Origin: Deltaproteobacteria bacterium
GTDB lineage: Bacteria; Desulfobacterota; DSM-4660; Desulfatiglandales; Desulfatiglandaceae
DNA length: 41,142 nucleotides
Assembly: GCA_021163815.1 (NCBI GenBank)
Contig: JAGGTJ010000040.1
Location: 1-41,142, forward strand
Direction: 5' to 3'
The stretch's first letter is position 1; the number at the start of each line of letters is the position of its first letter. The notes beneath the pieces were generated by a model. The model did not search any database and was not told where the DNA came from. It worked only from the letters and a program-made list of their open reading frames with translations. The position numbers and the translations under genes were made by a program. This document shows positions 19,594-29,615 of this stretch, piece after piece.

Positions 19594-19700
19594 AATAATT
19601 AGGGGGATAACAGCAAATATACTACGGGGGCAAGGAATTTTTCTTCTGCTCCGGGTCTCCCGACAGTCGCGTCAGAAAAACTCTCTTGCCCCTAATTATT
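19594..19700. repeat. Dispersed repeat family D, copy D2, 107 bp with 12-bp terminal inverted repeats
   Basis: Begins AATAATTAGGGG, ends CCCCTAATTATT; internal ~80 bp matches the inverse of positions ~23-103. Confidence 0.7.
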
Positions 19701-19787
19701 ATTGAGTTATTACCGTAACTTCTCAATAAGTTGGGGCAATCCAGTGTTCCCCCTCACCCCAAGATATTGAGCTATTACTAAGATCTT

Positions 19788-20690
19788 TCAGTTTTTCTTA
19801 TGTTCCTGCTCCTTTTTCATGACTTCTTCGAGGGCCTTTGGTCTGCCATGTTTAATTCTCCAGCACTGCCAGCATGGATAATCCTTCCTCACTATGATTT
19901 CTTCCTCAGGGCCCTGTCCTGTTGGCAGTAAACCCTTGTCTTTACCATTCAACCCTAATATCTGTTCACATCGGGCCATGTATTCAAGGGCATCATGATA
20001 TTCTCCCACATCAGGGTAGTGCTCAAGGACATATCTATACCTAAGCATGGCTGCGCGGTATTTTTTCATCTTAAAATAAAAATTTCCCACATACAGCTCA
20101 TATTGAGTCAGATTCATATAACATCTTCGTATCTTCCAGATAGACTGTTTTGCATATTTACTTTGTGGAAACCGTTTTACAAGACGTTCAAATTCTTCCT
20201 TGGCAGCATAGGTATGTGACTGATCCCTGTCTATTGTCCCTATCCGTTTGTAATGGCACATAGCCTCCTGATAGATTACATAGGGAATATTTTTGTTCTT
20301 GGGATGCAACCTCTCAAATTCAGAATATGCGGTATAGGCCTCATCATAATGTTCCTGCATATAGAGACAGTCTGCAATCTTCAACTCTGCATCCACAACA
20401 AACTTAGAGTACGGATACCTGTCCCTGATCTTTTGAAAGGTGTCACTGGCATCCTTGTAATACTCATCTTTGAAAAGCTGCAACCCTTTTTTCATTAAAC
20501 GCTCAGGCTCACCAGCCTCTTTGCCGGCAAATTCCATGGGAACAGTTGTCGCACAACCGGTAAACAGGGCAATCAATACCAGCAACATAACAGGCAAACG
20601 ACTTGTAAAAACAATTTTTATCATAGGTGAACACCCATACAAAAAACTGCTGTTTCTATAACAGCTTATTAAAAACAGATGGCCGTTCAA
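19788..20690 (-). CDS. bamD: Outer membrane protein assembly factor BamD (lipoprotein, TPR)
   Basis: Lipobox LFTGCAT, YKDASDTFQKIRDRYPYSKFVVDAELKIADCLY, FVKRFPQSKYAKQS-like repeats. Confidence 0.9.
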   Translation of the reverse strand: MNGHLFLISCYRNSSFLYGCSPMIKIVFTSRLPVMLLVLIALFTGCATTVPMEFAGKEAGEPERLMKKGLQLFKDEYYKDASDTFQKIRDRYPYSKFVVDAELKIADCLYMQEHYDEAYTAYSEFERLHPKNKNIPYVIYQEAMCHYKRIGTIDRDQSHTYAAKEEFERLVKRFPQSKYAKQSIWKIRRCYMNLTQYELYVGNFYFKMKKYRAAMLRYRYVLEHYPDVGEYHDALEYMARCEQILGLNGKDKGLLPTGQGPEEEIIVRKDYPCWQCWRIKHGRPKALEEVMKKEQEHKKN

Positions 20691-20695
20691 AGCAG

Positions 20696-21625
20696 TTACA
20701 GGGAATCAAGGTATCTTTCAGCCGCAAAGGCTGCTGTAGCACCTTCACCAACAGCAGTCGAAATCTGCCTTAAAAGTTTTGACCGTATATCTCCTGCCGC
20801 AAACACACCAGGTTCCGAGGTCTGCATATCATTGTCCGTCTCAATAAAACCGTTTTTATCGAGACAGAGTATGTTTTTTACAATATTGCTGTTTGGCGTA
20901 TAACCAATAAAAACAAACACACCCTGGACAGGAAGCTGAAACAGATTATCTGTCCTGACATTTCTTAGCTCCACGGCCTCTACAGACTCTTCCCCAATGA
21001 TCCTGACAGGCACTGTATCCCAAATAAACTCTATCTTTTTCTCTGCCATTGCCCTGTCCTGGAGTATCTTTGTTGCCCTGAGTTTATCCCGTCGATGGAT
21101 CAGGTATACCCTGTTTGCAAATTTTGCCAGAAAAATGGCCTCCTGAACTGCGGTATCACCACCTCCAATAACAGCAACATCCAGGTTACGGTAAAAAGGG
21201 CCATCACATGTGGCACAGTAAGAGACCCCCTTACCTGTAAGCAGTTCTTCACCTTCAATACCAAGTTTTCTCGCAAATGCTCCACAGGCAAGAATAATGG
21301 CCTTTGCCATATATTGTCTATTGGAAGTAGTAACAAGTTTTTTTTCAGGACTCAGGGATAGGGAAGTTACCTCATTTGCAAGTATTTCAAGACCAAATTT
21401 TTCTGCCTGCTGTTTTATTCGATCTATAAGCTCAAAACCTGATATTCCTTCAGGAAAACCAGGGTAATTTTCTACCATATCCGTAAGAAGAACCTGCCCG
21501 CCAGGTGCCAATTTTTCCAACAGCAGGACATCAAGTTTAGCCCGTGCTACATAAAGGCCTGCTGTTAACCCTGCAGGCCCCGCACCTACAATAATAAGAT
21601 CTCGTTTTATTATATCTGCCTCCAT
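20696..21625 (-). CDS. trxB: Thioredoxin-disulfide reductase
   Basis: DLIIVGAGPAGLTAGLYVARA, GVSYCATCDGPFYRN, VIGGGDTAVQEA, VFAAGDIRSKLLRQISTAVGEGATAA. Start at MEADIIKRD. Confidence 0.96.
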   Translation of the reverse strand: MEADIIKRDLIIVGAGPAGLTAGLYVARAKLDVLLLEKLAPGGQVLLTDMVENYPGFPEGISGFELIDRIKQQAEKFGLEILANEVTSLSLSPEKKLVTTSNRQYMAKAIILACGAFARKLGIEGEELLTGKGVSYCATCDGPFYRNLDVAVIGGGDTAVQEAIFLAKFANRVYLIHRRDKLRATKILQDRAMAEKKIEFIWDTVPVRIIGEESVEAVELRNVRTDNLFQLPVQGVFVFIGYTPNSNIVKNILCLDKNGFIETDNDMQTSEPGVFAAGDIRSKLLRQISTAVGEGATAAFAAERYLDSL

Positions 21626-21680
21626 GTTATGACCCCTGTAATGTGGAGATACCCTATTATGATAGGATACAAAATTTGGC

Positions 21681-21998
21681 TCAAAGGAGTTTATCCAGCT
21701 CTTTTGCCAGCTCTTCCTTTGGCCGTGCACCTATAATTGTTTGAACAGGCTGCCCATTTTTGAAAAGAATCATAGTGGGTATGTTTCTGATTCCAAATCT
21801 TGCAGGAATCTGGCGGTTATCATCAACATTAACCTTGGCTATCTTTACTTTTCCTGCATACTCATTTGCAAGCTCATCAATGACAGGGCCTACCATTCTG
21901 CATGGCCCACACCATTCTGCCCAAAAATCCACAAGTGCAGGTATATCTGAATTAATAATTTCTTCATCAAAAGACTGATCAGTTACATGCATTACCAT
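21681..21998 (-). CDS. trxA: Thioredoxin
   Basis: [24 protein letters not shown]; directly upstream of trxB. Confidence 0.97.
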   Translation of the reverse strand: MVMHVTDQSFDEEIINSDIPALVDFWAEWCGPCRMVGPVIDELANEYAGKVKIAKVNVDDNRQIPARFGIRNIPTMILFKNGQPVQTIIGARPKEELAKELDKLL

Positions 21999-22109
21999 AT
22001 TATCTTCCTCCTACTACTTAACCTACTTAATGTTTATCTATCCTAACAAAAGGTCTCGCCTCACCAGGCTAATTTTAATTATTATACCACAAAAAGACTA
22101 TTATTTCAT

Positions 22110-22170
22110 GCGTAAAAAAACACACAAAACCTTGACGAAAACCCAGGCTGTATTTTCATATCCGTTTAAA
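22110..22170. repeat. Dispersed repeat family A, partial copy A5
   Basis: cgtaaaaaaacacacaaaaccttgacgaaaacccaggctgtattttcatatccgt. Confidence 0.6.
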
Positions 22171-22193
22171 GAGAAAAAAACCTGCAAAAACAA

Positions 22194-22238
22194 AAAAGGC
22201 GAAAACTTTAATCCACAGATGTAATGTTTTCGCCTTTT
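22194..22238 (-). terminator. Rho-independent terminator downstream of acyl-CoA dehydrogenase
   Basis: 13-bp perfect inverted repeat AAAAGGCGAAAAC / GTTTTCGCCTTTT; followed on the minus strand by a T-rich run TTTTTTGTTTTT. Confidence 0.8.
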
Positions 22239-22262
22239 GTCTGATTTTCAGTTCAGAGAATA

Positions 22263-23426
22263 TTATTTATTTGCCTTCCTGGTACCAAGAAGATCGAGGG
22301 CCACAATCATCTTGCATATGTTGGTGGAGCCTTCTACCAGTTGGTATGTAGGTGCATCACGGTAAAAACGGGCAACAGGATATTCTGTTGAATAACCATA
22401 GGCGCCAAGGATCTTCATGGCTACCTGTGCTGCCTTAACAGCGATTTCCCCTGCCAGATACTTGGCCTGGGCAACCTCAAATGTGTTCCCAAGATTACCT
22501 TCGTCCTTCTGCCATGCGGCCCTGTATACTGCAAAACGGGCTGCCTCAAGTTCACATGCAACCTGGGCTATCATGTCCTGATTCATCTGAAACTGACCAA
22601 TGGGTTTTCCAAACTGTTCTCTTTCATTACAGTAGGAAATGGCTGCATCAAGAGCACCCTGGGCAAGACCTACGCCGCCTGCTGCCGCTGAAAGCCGAGT
22701 CTGATTCAGGGATCCAAATACAATCTTTGCACCATCACCTGGTTTTCCCAGTATGTTTTCTTTGGGAACCTTTGTATCTTCAAGGATGATCTCACCTGTT
22801 GGGGATGACCTTGAGCCCATCTTATCAAGGTCTGTAACGGTTATGCCATTAAAGTTTCTTGGTTCAATAACAAAGGCAGAAAGCCCCTTTCCTCTTGCTG
22901 CACGGTCTGTATAGGCATAAAAAATAAGGACATCCGCGGTAGATGCATTTGAAATCCAGGTTTTTGTACCATTTATCAGCCAGTGGTCACCCTTATCAAC
23001 GGCCGTGGACTTCATGGACATAACGTCCGAGCCTGCATTTGGTTCAGTGATGGCAAACCCCCCCATGTATTCGGCTGTGACCAGTTTGGGGATATATTTC
23101 TTTTTTATTTCGTCATTGCCATATCTGTAAATAGTAAACCCGCAACCAAGGGTCTGCATGTTAATCTGCACCCTCAAGGAACTGGATGCACGGGCAATCT
23201 CTTCTGTCAAGATCATGGCTGCAAGCCATCCCATCTCATTTCCGCCATATTCTTCAGGAATAACCGTTCCGAAAAAGCCAAGCTCCCCCATTGGCTTAAC
23301 AACTTCTTCATAGGGAAAGTAGTGCTTTTCATCCCATTCGTCTGCAAACGGGGCTATTTTCTCATTGGCAAAGTCCCGTGCCATATCCCGAAGCATCTGC
23401 AATTCATCACTTAACGCAAAATCCAT
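22263..23426 (-). CDS. Acyl-CoA dehydrogenase
   Basis: GFAITEPNAGSDVMSMKSTAV, WISNASTADVLI, GREQFGKPIGQFQ-like, ILGAYGYSTEYPVARFYRDAPTYQLVEGSTNI. Start at MDFALSDELQML. Confidence 0.95.
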   Translation of the reverse strand: MDFALSDELQMLRDMARDFANEKIAPFADEWDEKHYFPYEEVVKPMGELGFFGTVIPEEYGGNEMGWLAAMILTEEIARASSSLRVQINMQTLGCGFTIYRYGNDEIKKKYIPKLVTAEYMGGFAITEPNAGSDVMSMKSTAVDKGDHWLINGTKTWISNASTADVLIFYAYTDRAARGKGLSAFVIEPRNFNGITVTDLDKMGSRSSPTGEIILEDTKVPKENILGKPGDGAKIVFGSLNQTRLSAAAGGVGLAQGALDAAISYCNEREQFGKPIGQFQMNQDMIAQVACELEAARFAVYRAAWQKDEGNLGNTFEVAQAKYLAGEIAVKAAQVAMKILGAYGYSTEYPVARFYRDAPTYQLVEGSTNICKMIVALDLLGTRKANK

Positions 23427-23473
23427 AAAAAATCCTCCTTTTAACTGTTGTCCTCGGCAAGTTTGTACCAATT

Positions 23474-23585
23474 TTGATGAACTCGTAAAAAATAAAACCT
23501 ATGGATAGATAAAAATCTTCATATACAGGGCATAGCGTATAACCAAACGCTCACAGCATATGAAGTCTTGTTACGACGCCATCAG
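23474..23585. repeat. Dispersed repeat family B, copy B5 (internally deleted)
   Basis: ttgatgaactcgtaaaaaataaaacctatggatagataaaaatcttcatatacagggcatagcg...gttacgacgccatca. Confidence 0.7.
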
Positions 23586-23763
23586 GATATTCGTCTTGCC
23601 CAAACCTGAACAAAACCGAACATTCTGCAAAGGTATCAATATGTTTAAGCAACAATGATCAGGCAAAAAACATTTGATTTTACAATGAGTTTAGAATAAT
23701 AATATAATAAAATCGTTTGATATTGGCAATAGAAAAGTTGACGCAAGATCATTACAGTCTTAT

Positions 23764-23858
23764 TTACCGTAAAAAAAACACAAAACCGTGCTAACAGGCT
23801 GTGTATTTTCATATCCGTGAGTGGCCAGGATATTTTAAATCCGGCCATGCCGGTTTAA
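23764..23858. repeat. Dispersed repeat family A, copy A6
   Basis: ttaccgtaaaaaaaacacaaaaccgtgctaacaggctgtgtattttcatatccgtgagtggccaggatattttaaatccggccatgccggttta. Confidence 0.8.
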
Positions 23859-23942
23859 TGTCTATCGCTATTCATAAATAATGTAATATATTAAAGGCCT
23901 TGCACAACATCCTCTTTTACCCAATTACAATCAATTACAGAT

Positions 23943-24653
23943 ATGACTCTGAGGTCCTCAATGTTTTTCAAGATATGGATTGTCAATGCCCTTCTTATGG
24001 CATTTTTGATTTTTGTTTCCATAAGGATTTATGGTGTCTGGTTTGGGAAACATAATCATCACAAGGTCGTGGCCGTTGGCAGCACCAGATTGAAAGAAAC
24101 AGGACCCTGTTTAACCCAGAAAAAACTTCCGGATTCTTTTTATGATGCGATTGTAAAAAACAACATTTTTTCTCCTGACAGAGGAAAGTCTTACACCGAT
24201 ACAGGCACAGACACAAAAGGGGCCCATACAATAAACATTGGAGAAAAAATATTTTTATACGGTATAGTTATCTCGAGTTCCTACAAAAAGGCACTTCTTT
24301 CAATCCCCGTAAACAAGAAGAGAGAAAAAAAATTAACATGGATGAGTGTTGGCGACGAGGCAGACAATGTTAAGATAATAGACATCGAAAAAGAAGATGT
24401 AATCATTAAAGATGGTGCGCAAAAATACAAGATATTCTTGTATGATAAAGATAAACCGGAAAGGATATTCAACCAGTTGAATACTGCCAATACGGTAAGG
24501 CCACATAGAAACAAACTTAATACTGGAGAAAAAAGGGGATTAAGGCAGAATAAAAGTACAGCGAAAAAGGTATTACCCTTTCGTAAATCAGACGGGATTA
24601 AATATCGGGTCATCAATACACCCTTTGGCAAAATCCGGAAAAGGATAAAGTAG
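23943..24653 (+). CDS. gspC: GspC-like type II secretion inner membrane protein (N-terminal TM + HR domain)
   Basis: N-terminal TM, FYDAIVKNNIFSPDRG, EKIFLYGIVISSSYKKALLSIP followed by gspD. Start may be 23961. Confidence 0.6.
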   Translation: MTLRSSMFFKIWIVNALLMAFLIFVSIRIYGVWFGKHNHHKVVAVGSTRLKETGPCLTQKKLPDSFYDAIVKNNIFSPDRGKSYTDTGTDTKGAHTINIGEKIFLYGIVISSSYKKALLSIPVNKKREKKLTWMSVGDEADNVKIIDIEKEDVIIKDGAQKYKIFLYDKDKPERIFNQLNTANTVRPHRNKLNTGEKRGLRQNKSTAKKVLPFRKSDGIKYRVINTPFGKIRKRIK

Positions 24654-24658
24654 ACATT

Positions 24659-26947
24659 ATGATTAGGATATCTTCATCAATAATGTGTGTGGCATCTCTT
24701 TTTGTATCTGTTTTGATCTTGTCCCTTGGCGGCGGTTGTGCAGCTCATGCCCCTGTCTCAAATAGGGGACACATGGCCGTTTCATCTTCTGCCGCAATTG
24801 ATAACAACAAAACCGGCACAGATACCGCCGCTGACGGTAAAACAGAAAAAAGGGAAAGCGCCAAAGAGACAAAAGGGGATTATACACCAGGTAATGCCAG
24901 CGACAACACCGTCAAAAAAAAGAAACAACACACGTCCATAACGAAAGACCTCTCTGAATCAAAAGAAAAACAAAAGACATACCACAAAAAAAGGACTGTT
25001 TTATCCTCTTTCAATCATATCCGATCTGCAAAGGGAAAGGCACCGGACAGGGATATAAAAAATGATTCGGCTGGCATTAAAGATTCTGACGGTGCAGATA
25101 AGGGGCAGGTAGTAATCAACTTCGATGACGCCGATCTTTCCGAGGCAATCAAGACAGTGGCAGACATGCTTGGGATAAACTATATAATGGAACCCAAGGT
25201 CACAGGACAGGTATCCATACATACCTCCGGCACATTAAAAAAGGCCGATCTCCTCCCCATATTTTTTAATATTCTTGATCTAAACGGCCTGACCGCTATT
25301 AAACATGGAAATCTTTACACCATTGTTCGCCTTAAAGAGGCAGGCACAAGATCTGTTAAGCCAAGATACGGAACAGATGAAAAGGACCTGAAACTGATTC
25401 CCGGTAAAAAGGTTATTATACAGATAATCCCTCTTAAATACATATCTTCCCAGGAGATGGTTAAGGTCCTGAGGCCTTTTGTATCTTCAAGAGGAACTAT
25501 CCTTTCAAACAAGACTACCAACACCCTGATCATAGCAGATAAGGCATCAAACATCCTGAAGGCTCTGAAAATAGTCAAATCATTTGATATGAACCTGTTT
25601 GATGAGGTTCAGTATAGGTTTTTTCCCATTAAAAACATGGGGGTAAAGGAGGCTGCCAGTGTACTGAAGGAGGCATTCTCTTCAGACATCCTGTCCGGCA
25701 AGGCAAAGGTGAAGTTCATACCTCTCGATGCCCTGAACATGGTTCTGTCCGTAAGTTCTGATGCAGACATCCTCAACAGGGTTGGCAGATTTATCGACAG
25801 ATTGAACGTGGACATGGGAGAGGCAGAGACAAGGCTCTTTGTCTATTTTGTAAAAAATGGCAAGGCAAACCAGTTGTCAGATCTTCTTAATCAGGTGTTT
25901 GTATCTGATACGTCAAACAAGGCGGCAAAAAAAAGGTCGTCTGAAAAACGTATCAGCGAGGCAAAAAATCCATTTGCCATAAATAAAAAACAGAAAAAAG
26001 CAGAAAAAGAGACCAGGGCCGAAACATCGATATTAAAGGAAGGGACAGGGTCGCATACCCTGATGAAGGAGGTAAAGATTACTCCGGATGAAGAGAGGAA
26101 TGCCCTGATTATTGAAGCTACCCCCGGGGATTATGCAGTCGTTAAAAACATCCTTGATTCTCTCGATGTCCTGCCAAGACAGGTCCTTATAGAGTGCACA
26201 ATTGCCGAGATTATCCTGGATAACAACACTGAGCTTGGTATTGAATGGAGCTATACAAAAGGCGAGCGCATTAACACCGGTACATTAGCAGCCACTATAG
26301 GACAAGGTGGGCTGACTTATCTTGTTGGGATGGCCCACAGAATCAAGGCAGACATATCGGCCTTTGCGTTAAAAGATAAGGTGCGTATCCTGTCTTCTCC
26401 GCATATCCTGGCCTCTGACAACAAAGAGGCAAAGATAGACATATCTAACGAAATACCTGTTGCAAGTTCCAGTTACCAGTATACAAATGAAAAAGATGTC
26501 ATATCCACCAATATAGAATACAGGGACACAGGGGTGATTCTGTCTGTAACACCACACATAAACAGTAATGGAATAGTGACCATGGACATTGATCAGGAGG
26601 TAAGCAAAAAGGCTAGTGATGTGTCTGTTGCCGGCAAGTCATATCCGTCCTTTGCAAAGCGGCATATTAATACCTCCCTTACAGTAAAGAATGGTCAGAC
26701 CATAGTGCTGGGCGGGCTTATAAGTTCAGAGGCAAACGATAAAGATGAAGGAACCCCATGGATAGTGGATATACCTATACTCAGATATCTTTTTGGTAAA
26801 GAGTCCAGGAATAATAGAAGGGTTGAACTCATAGTTTTATTAACCCCAAGGGTTGTTACCAGTTTGAATGATGTAGATACAATTACCAACGACTTCAAGC
26901 TCAAAGTTAAAAACACAACAAAGATGCTTGATTTCAAAGAAAAATAA
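24659..26947 (+). CDS. gspD: Type II secretion system secretin GspD
   Basis: Lipobox-like LGGGC, VVINFDDADLSEAIKTVADMLGINYIMEPKVTGQVSIHT, PRQVLIECTIAEIILDNNTELGIEWS, VKNGQTIVLGGLISSEANDK, VPILRYLFG-like. Confidence 0.95.
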   Translation: MIRISSSIMCVASLFVSVLILSLGGGCAAHAPVSNRGHMAVSSSAAIDNNKTGTDTAADGKTEKRESAKETKGDYTPGNASDNTVKKKKQHTSITKDLSESKEKQKTYHKKRTVLSSFNHIRSAKGKAPDRDIKNDSAGIKDSDGADKGQVVINFDDADLSEAIKTVADMLGINYIMEPKVTGQVSIHTSGTLKKADLLPIFFNILDLNGLTAIKHGNLYTIVRLKEAGTRSVKPRYGTDEKDLKLIPGKKVIIQIIPLKYISSQEMVKVLRPFVSSRGTILSNKTTNTLIIADKASNILKALKIVKSFDMNLFDEVQYRFFPIKNMGVKEAASVLKEAFSSDILSGKAKVKFIPLDALNMVLSVSSDADILNRVGRFIDRLNVDMGEAETRLFVYFVKNGKANQLSDLLNQVFVSDTSNKAAKKRSSEKRISEAKNPFAINKKQKKAEKETRAETSILKEGTGSHTLMKEVKITPDEERNALIIEATPGDYAVVKNILDSLDVLPRQVLIECTIAEIILDNNTELGIEWSYTKGERINTGTLAATIGQGGLTYLVGMAHRIKADISAFALKDKVRILSSPHILASDNKEAKIDISNEIPVASSSYQYTNEKDVISTNIEYRDTGVILSVTPHINSNGIVTMDIDQEVSKKASDVSVAGKSYPSFAKRHINTSLTVKNGQTIVLGGLISSEANDKDEGTPWIVDIPILRYLFGKESRNNRRVELIVLLTPRVVTSLNDVDTITNDFKLKVKNTTKMLDFKEK

Positions 26948-26979
26948 CGTACAGAGCATTTTAACCACAAAGGATAATT

Positions 26980-28311
26980 ATGGGGCTATTTTTCAAAAAC
27001 AGACGGAAAGTAAAGAAAAAGACAAGTAAGAAGGTAACAAAAGATGTGGCAAACAAAGGCCACTTGGAATCATCACAGAAGGCCTTTGCCAATAAACAGG
27101 AAATTATAATAGAGGATCAAGACAGTCCTGAAGCCACGGGTACTGTATCTGACAGTAATGCCGCTCCTCCAGATGCCAAAGAGGAGTCAGATACCCATAG
27201 TAACACAAAGGCCCGCAAGAAGCGGAGTCTGTTCTTCAGGAAAAAGGCAAAGACAGATACAGAAAGACCTAAGGGTTTGGACCATCCTGAACTAACTGAA
27301 AAAGAAAAGGATAAACAAAAAAAGAGAGAAGACAAACAAAAAGACAGGGACATTACCGGCCAAAAGAAAGCCAAAAAAGATGTAAAGGATCAGAAAACAG
27401 GCATTTTTTCAAGGTTTCGCAAGGGCATGTCAAAGACAAGGTCTGCCATTACAGGGAGACTGGATCGTCTTTTTCTTGGAAAAAAGGAGATTACGGAGGA
27501 TCTGCTCGATGAACTTGAAGAAATTCTTTTCACATCAGATATAGGTGTTGCTACCACACAGGCATTAATTGATTCCGTAAGGGAAAAGGTCAGTAGAAAA
27601 GAATTGAAGGAACCTGAAAAATTAAAATCTGCCCTAAAGGATCATATCTCTTCGTTTCTTGAGGTAGAGCCTGTACCCCATCAAAAGCCGGCTCCGGGTG
27701 AACCAAGGGTGATTATGGTGGTCGGTGTTAACGGCGTTGGCAAAACCACCACTATCGGCAAATTGGCTTACAATTTTAAATCACAGGGGCAAAAGGTCAT
27801 GCTGGCCGCAGCAGATACCTTCAGGGCAGCCGCCATAGAACAGCTTGAAATATGGGGTGAACGGGTTGGCGCAGAGGTGATCAGTCATAAATCAGGATCA
27901 GATCCGTCTTCTGTAGTCTTTGATGCTATTGCCTCTGCTGTTTCAAAAAATGCTGATACCCTGCTGATTGATACGGCCGGCAGATTACACACCAAAAAGA
28001 ATCTGATGGATGAACTATCCAAGATTCATCGTGTTGCAGGCAAAAAACTGACAGGAGCGCCCCATGAGATATGGCTGACCCTCGATGCTACAACAGGACA
28101 GAACGCCATTTCCCAGGCAGAAAAATTTAATGAAAAACTTGGTATCACCGGCATCATACTGACCAAATTAGATGGTACTGCAAAAGGCGGTATTGTGGTT
28201 GGGATATCGCATCAGCTTGGTATACCTGTCAAATATATCGGAGTAGGGGAACAGATAGATGATCTAAAGGAATTTGATGCCCAAGACTTTATAACAGCTA
28301 TTTTTGACTGA
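26980..28311 (+). CDS. ftsY: Signal recognition particle receptor FtsY
   Basis: [92 protein letters not shown]; acidic/basic N-terminal extension. Confidence 0.97.
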   Translation: MGLFFKNRRKVKKKTSKKVTKDVANKGHLESSQKAFANKQEIIIEDQDSPEATGTVSDSNAAPPDAKEESDTHSNTKARKKRSLFFRKKAKTDTERPKGLDHPELTEKEKDKQKKREDKQKDRDITGQKKAKKDVKDQKTGIFSRFRKGMSKTRSAITGRLDRLFLGKKEITEDLLDELEEILFTSDIGVATTQALIDSVREKVSRKELKEPEKLKSALKDHISSFLEVEPVPHQKPAPGEPRVIMVVGVNGVGKTTTIGKLAYNFKSQGQKVMLAAADTFRAAAIEQLEIWGERVGAEVISHKSGSDPSSVVFDAIASAVSKNADTLLIDTAGRLHTKKNLMDELSKIHRVAGKKLTGAPHEIWLTLDATTGQNAISQAEKFNEKLGITGIILTKLDGTAKGGIVVGISHQLGIPVKYIGVGEQIDDLKEFDAQDFITAIFD

Positions 28312-28390
28312 TATATTGATGCCTTTGCATGGATGTTCACTCCTGTCCGGATTCAAGACAGGGCAGAGGCACTGTTCCATCTACCCATCA

Positions 28391-29311
28391 CTACAGAGCC
28401 CTTGCCCATTCCGGTCTGAGACCTATCTCACCTTTAAGCGCCCTGTCTATTAACTGAAGGGCGTTTTCTTTACCGCCTGGAAATCTGATTTTTAACGGCA
28501 GATAGTTAGATGCATGGTTTGAGAAAAACATACCCCTGCTCATATCCGTGTTTGCTATCATCTCGCGCAATTCTATTAATAACCCCCTCTCTGTGGGCAT
28601 CTCAAATTTGCCGTTAACATAATCCTCATAAAGCTCGGTGCCGGGTACCAGCATAAGGGTTAGCGCCCCAACATAATCAGGATCCATGGCTGTCAGGAGT
28701 TTTCCTGTTGCCCTGGCGTGTTCGAGAGACCTTTCCTTTCCTGCAATCCCGAGAAGAACCGTGACAGAGAGCTTGATACCGGCATCCATGACCCTTTTTC
28801 CCATGTCTATCAGATGCTGTGCGGTTGTTCCCTTTTTTATATCTTTCAGGGTCTGATCATCACCGGATTCCACACCAAGATAAATTATTCCAAGTCCATT
28901 TTTCCTGAGATTTTCCAGTTGCTCCGGGGTCTTTGAGTTGATCCCCTTTGCATGCGCATATGCCCCTACCCTTTTTACCCACGGCAGATGCTCTCTTATG
29001 CGATCGAGTATCCACATCAGCTTATCATATGGTATGATTATAGCATCACCATCCATAAGAAACACCCTGTTTTGCCGTTTCATGTATTTGGATGCAAACA
29101 TTATATCACTGAGAATAATGTCGTCATCTTTAATACGAAAATGTGGTTTGTCAAGATATGTTCCACAGAACGTACATTTGTTGTGTGAGCATCCAAGTGT
29201 AACCTGGAGCAATATGCTCAATGCCTCACTTGGGGGCCTTATACAGGTTCCTTCATAGTGCATGTCTTCCATTTCAGCTACAGTCTCTTTCATAAGCCTG
29301 TTATCCTCCAT
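28391..29311 (-). CDS. Radical SAM protein
   Basis: CSHNKCTFCGTY (CX3CX2C-type cluster), IIYLGVESGDDQTLKDIKKG. Start set at MEDNRLMKETV. Confidence 0.88.
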   Translation of the reverse strand: MEDNRLMKETVAEMEDMHYEGTCIRPPSEALSILLQVTLGCSHNKCTFCGTYLDKPHFRIKDDDIILSDIMFASKYMKRQNRVFLMDGDAIIIPYDKLMWILDRIREHLPWVKRVGAYAHAKGINSKTPEQLENLRKNGLGIIYLGVESGDDQTLKDIKKGTTAQHLIDMGKRVMDAGIKLSVTVLLGIAGKERSLEHARATGKLLTAMDPDYVGALTLMLVPGTELYEDYVNGKFEMPTERGLLIELREMIANTDMSRGMFFSNHASNYLPLKIRFPGGKENALQLIDRALKGEIGLRPEWARAL

Positions 29312-29339
29312 GATGATATTTGTTGGCAAAAAATAATTG

Positions 29340-29360
29340 ACAGGCCTGCATATGGCCTGT
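29340..29360. promoter_or_regulatory. Inverted repeat ACAGGCC-TGCATAT-GGCCTGT between divergent genes
   Basis: Perfect 7-bp arms; sits upstream of the minus-strand radical SAM start (29311) and the plus-strand LysM-like gene. Confidence 0.4.
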
Positions 29361-29615
29361 TTCCGCAATATTTGAACCTGTCATATGGCCTCATTTGCTG
29401 TCAAAAGGCAGCAGGCATCACATAAAGACAGGCAGGGTTTATATAGGTCTTGTGTATAATCCAGTTAGGCCTTTGACCTTTTTTGATTCAATATGGTATC
29501 CAAAATCTGGAAAAAACACATATGACATTTTTTTAACAAGACCGTCAAAATACATAATAATCACCAGTAACGCAAAGTGCAAGATATAGACAAAAACAAT
29601 TCAGGAGCCTTTAAT

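Noticed and set aside
23645-23848. 67-aa ORF MAGFKISWPLTDMK...
   Set aside because: Entirely explained by dispersed repeat A6 and flanking AT-rich sequence.
28312-28390. CCTGTC...GACAGG hairpin as terminator between ftsY and radical SAM gene
   Set aside because: Only a 6-bp arm and no T-tract on either side; too weak to call.
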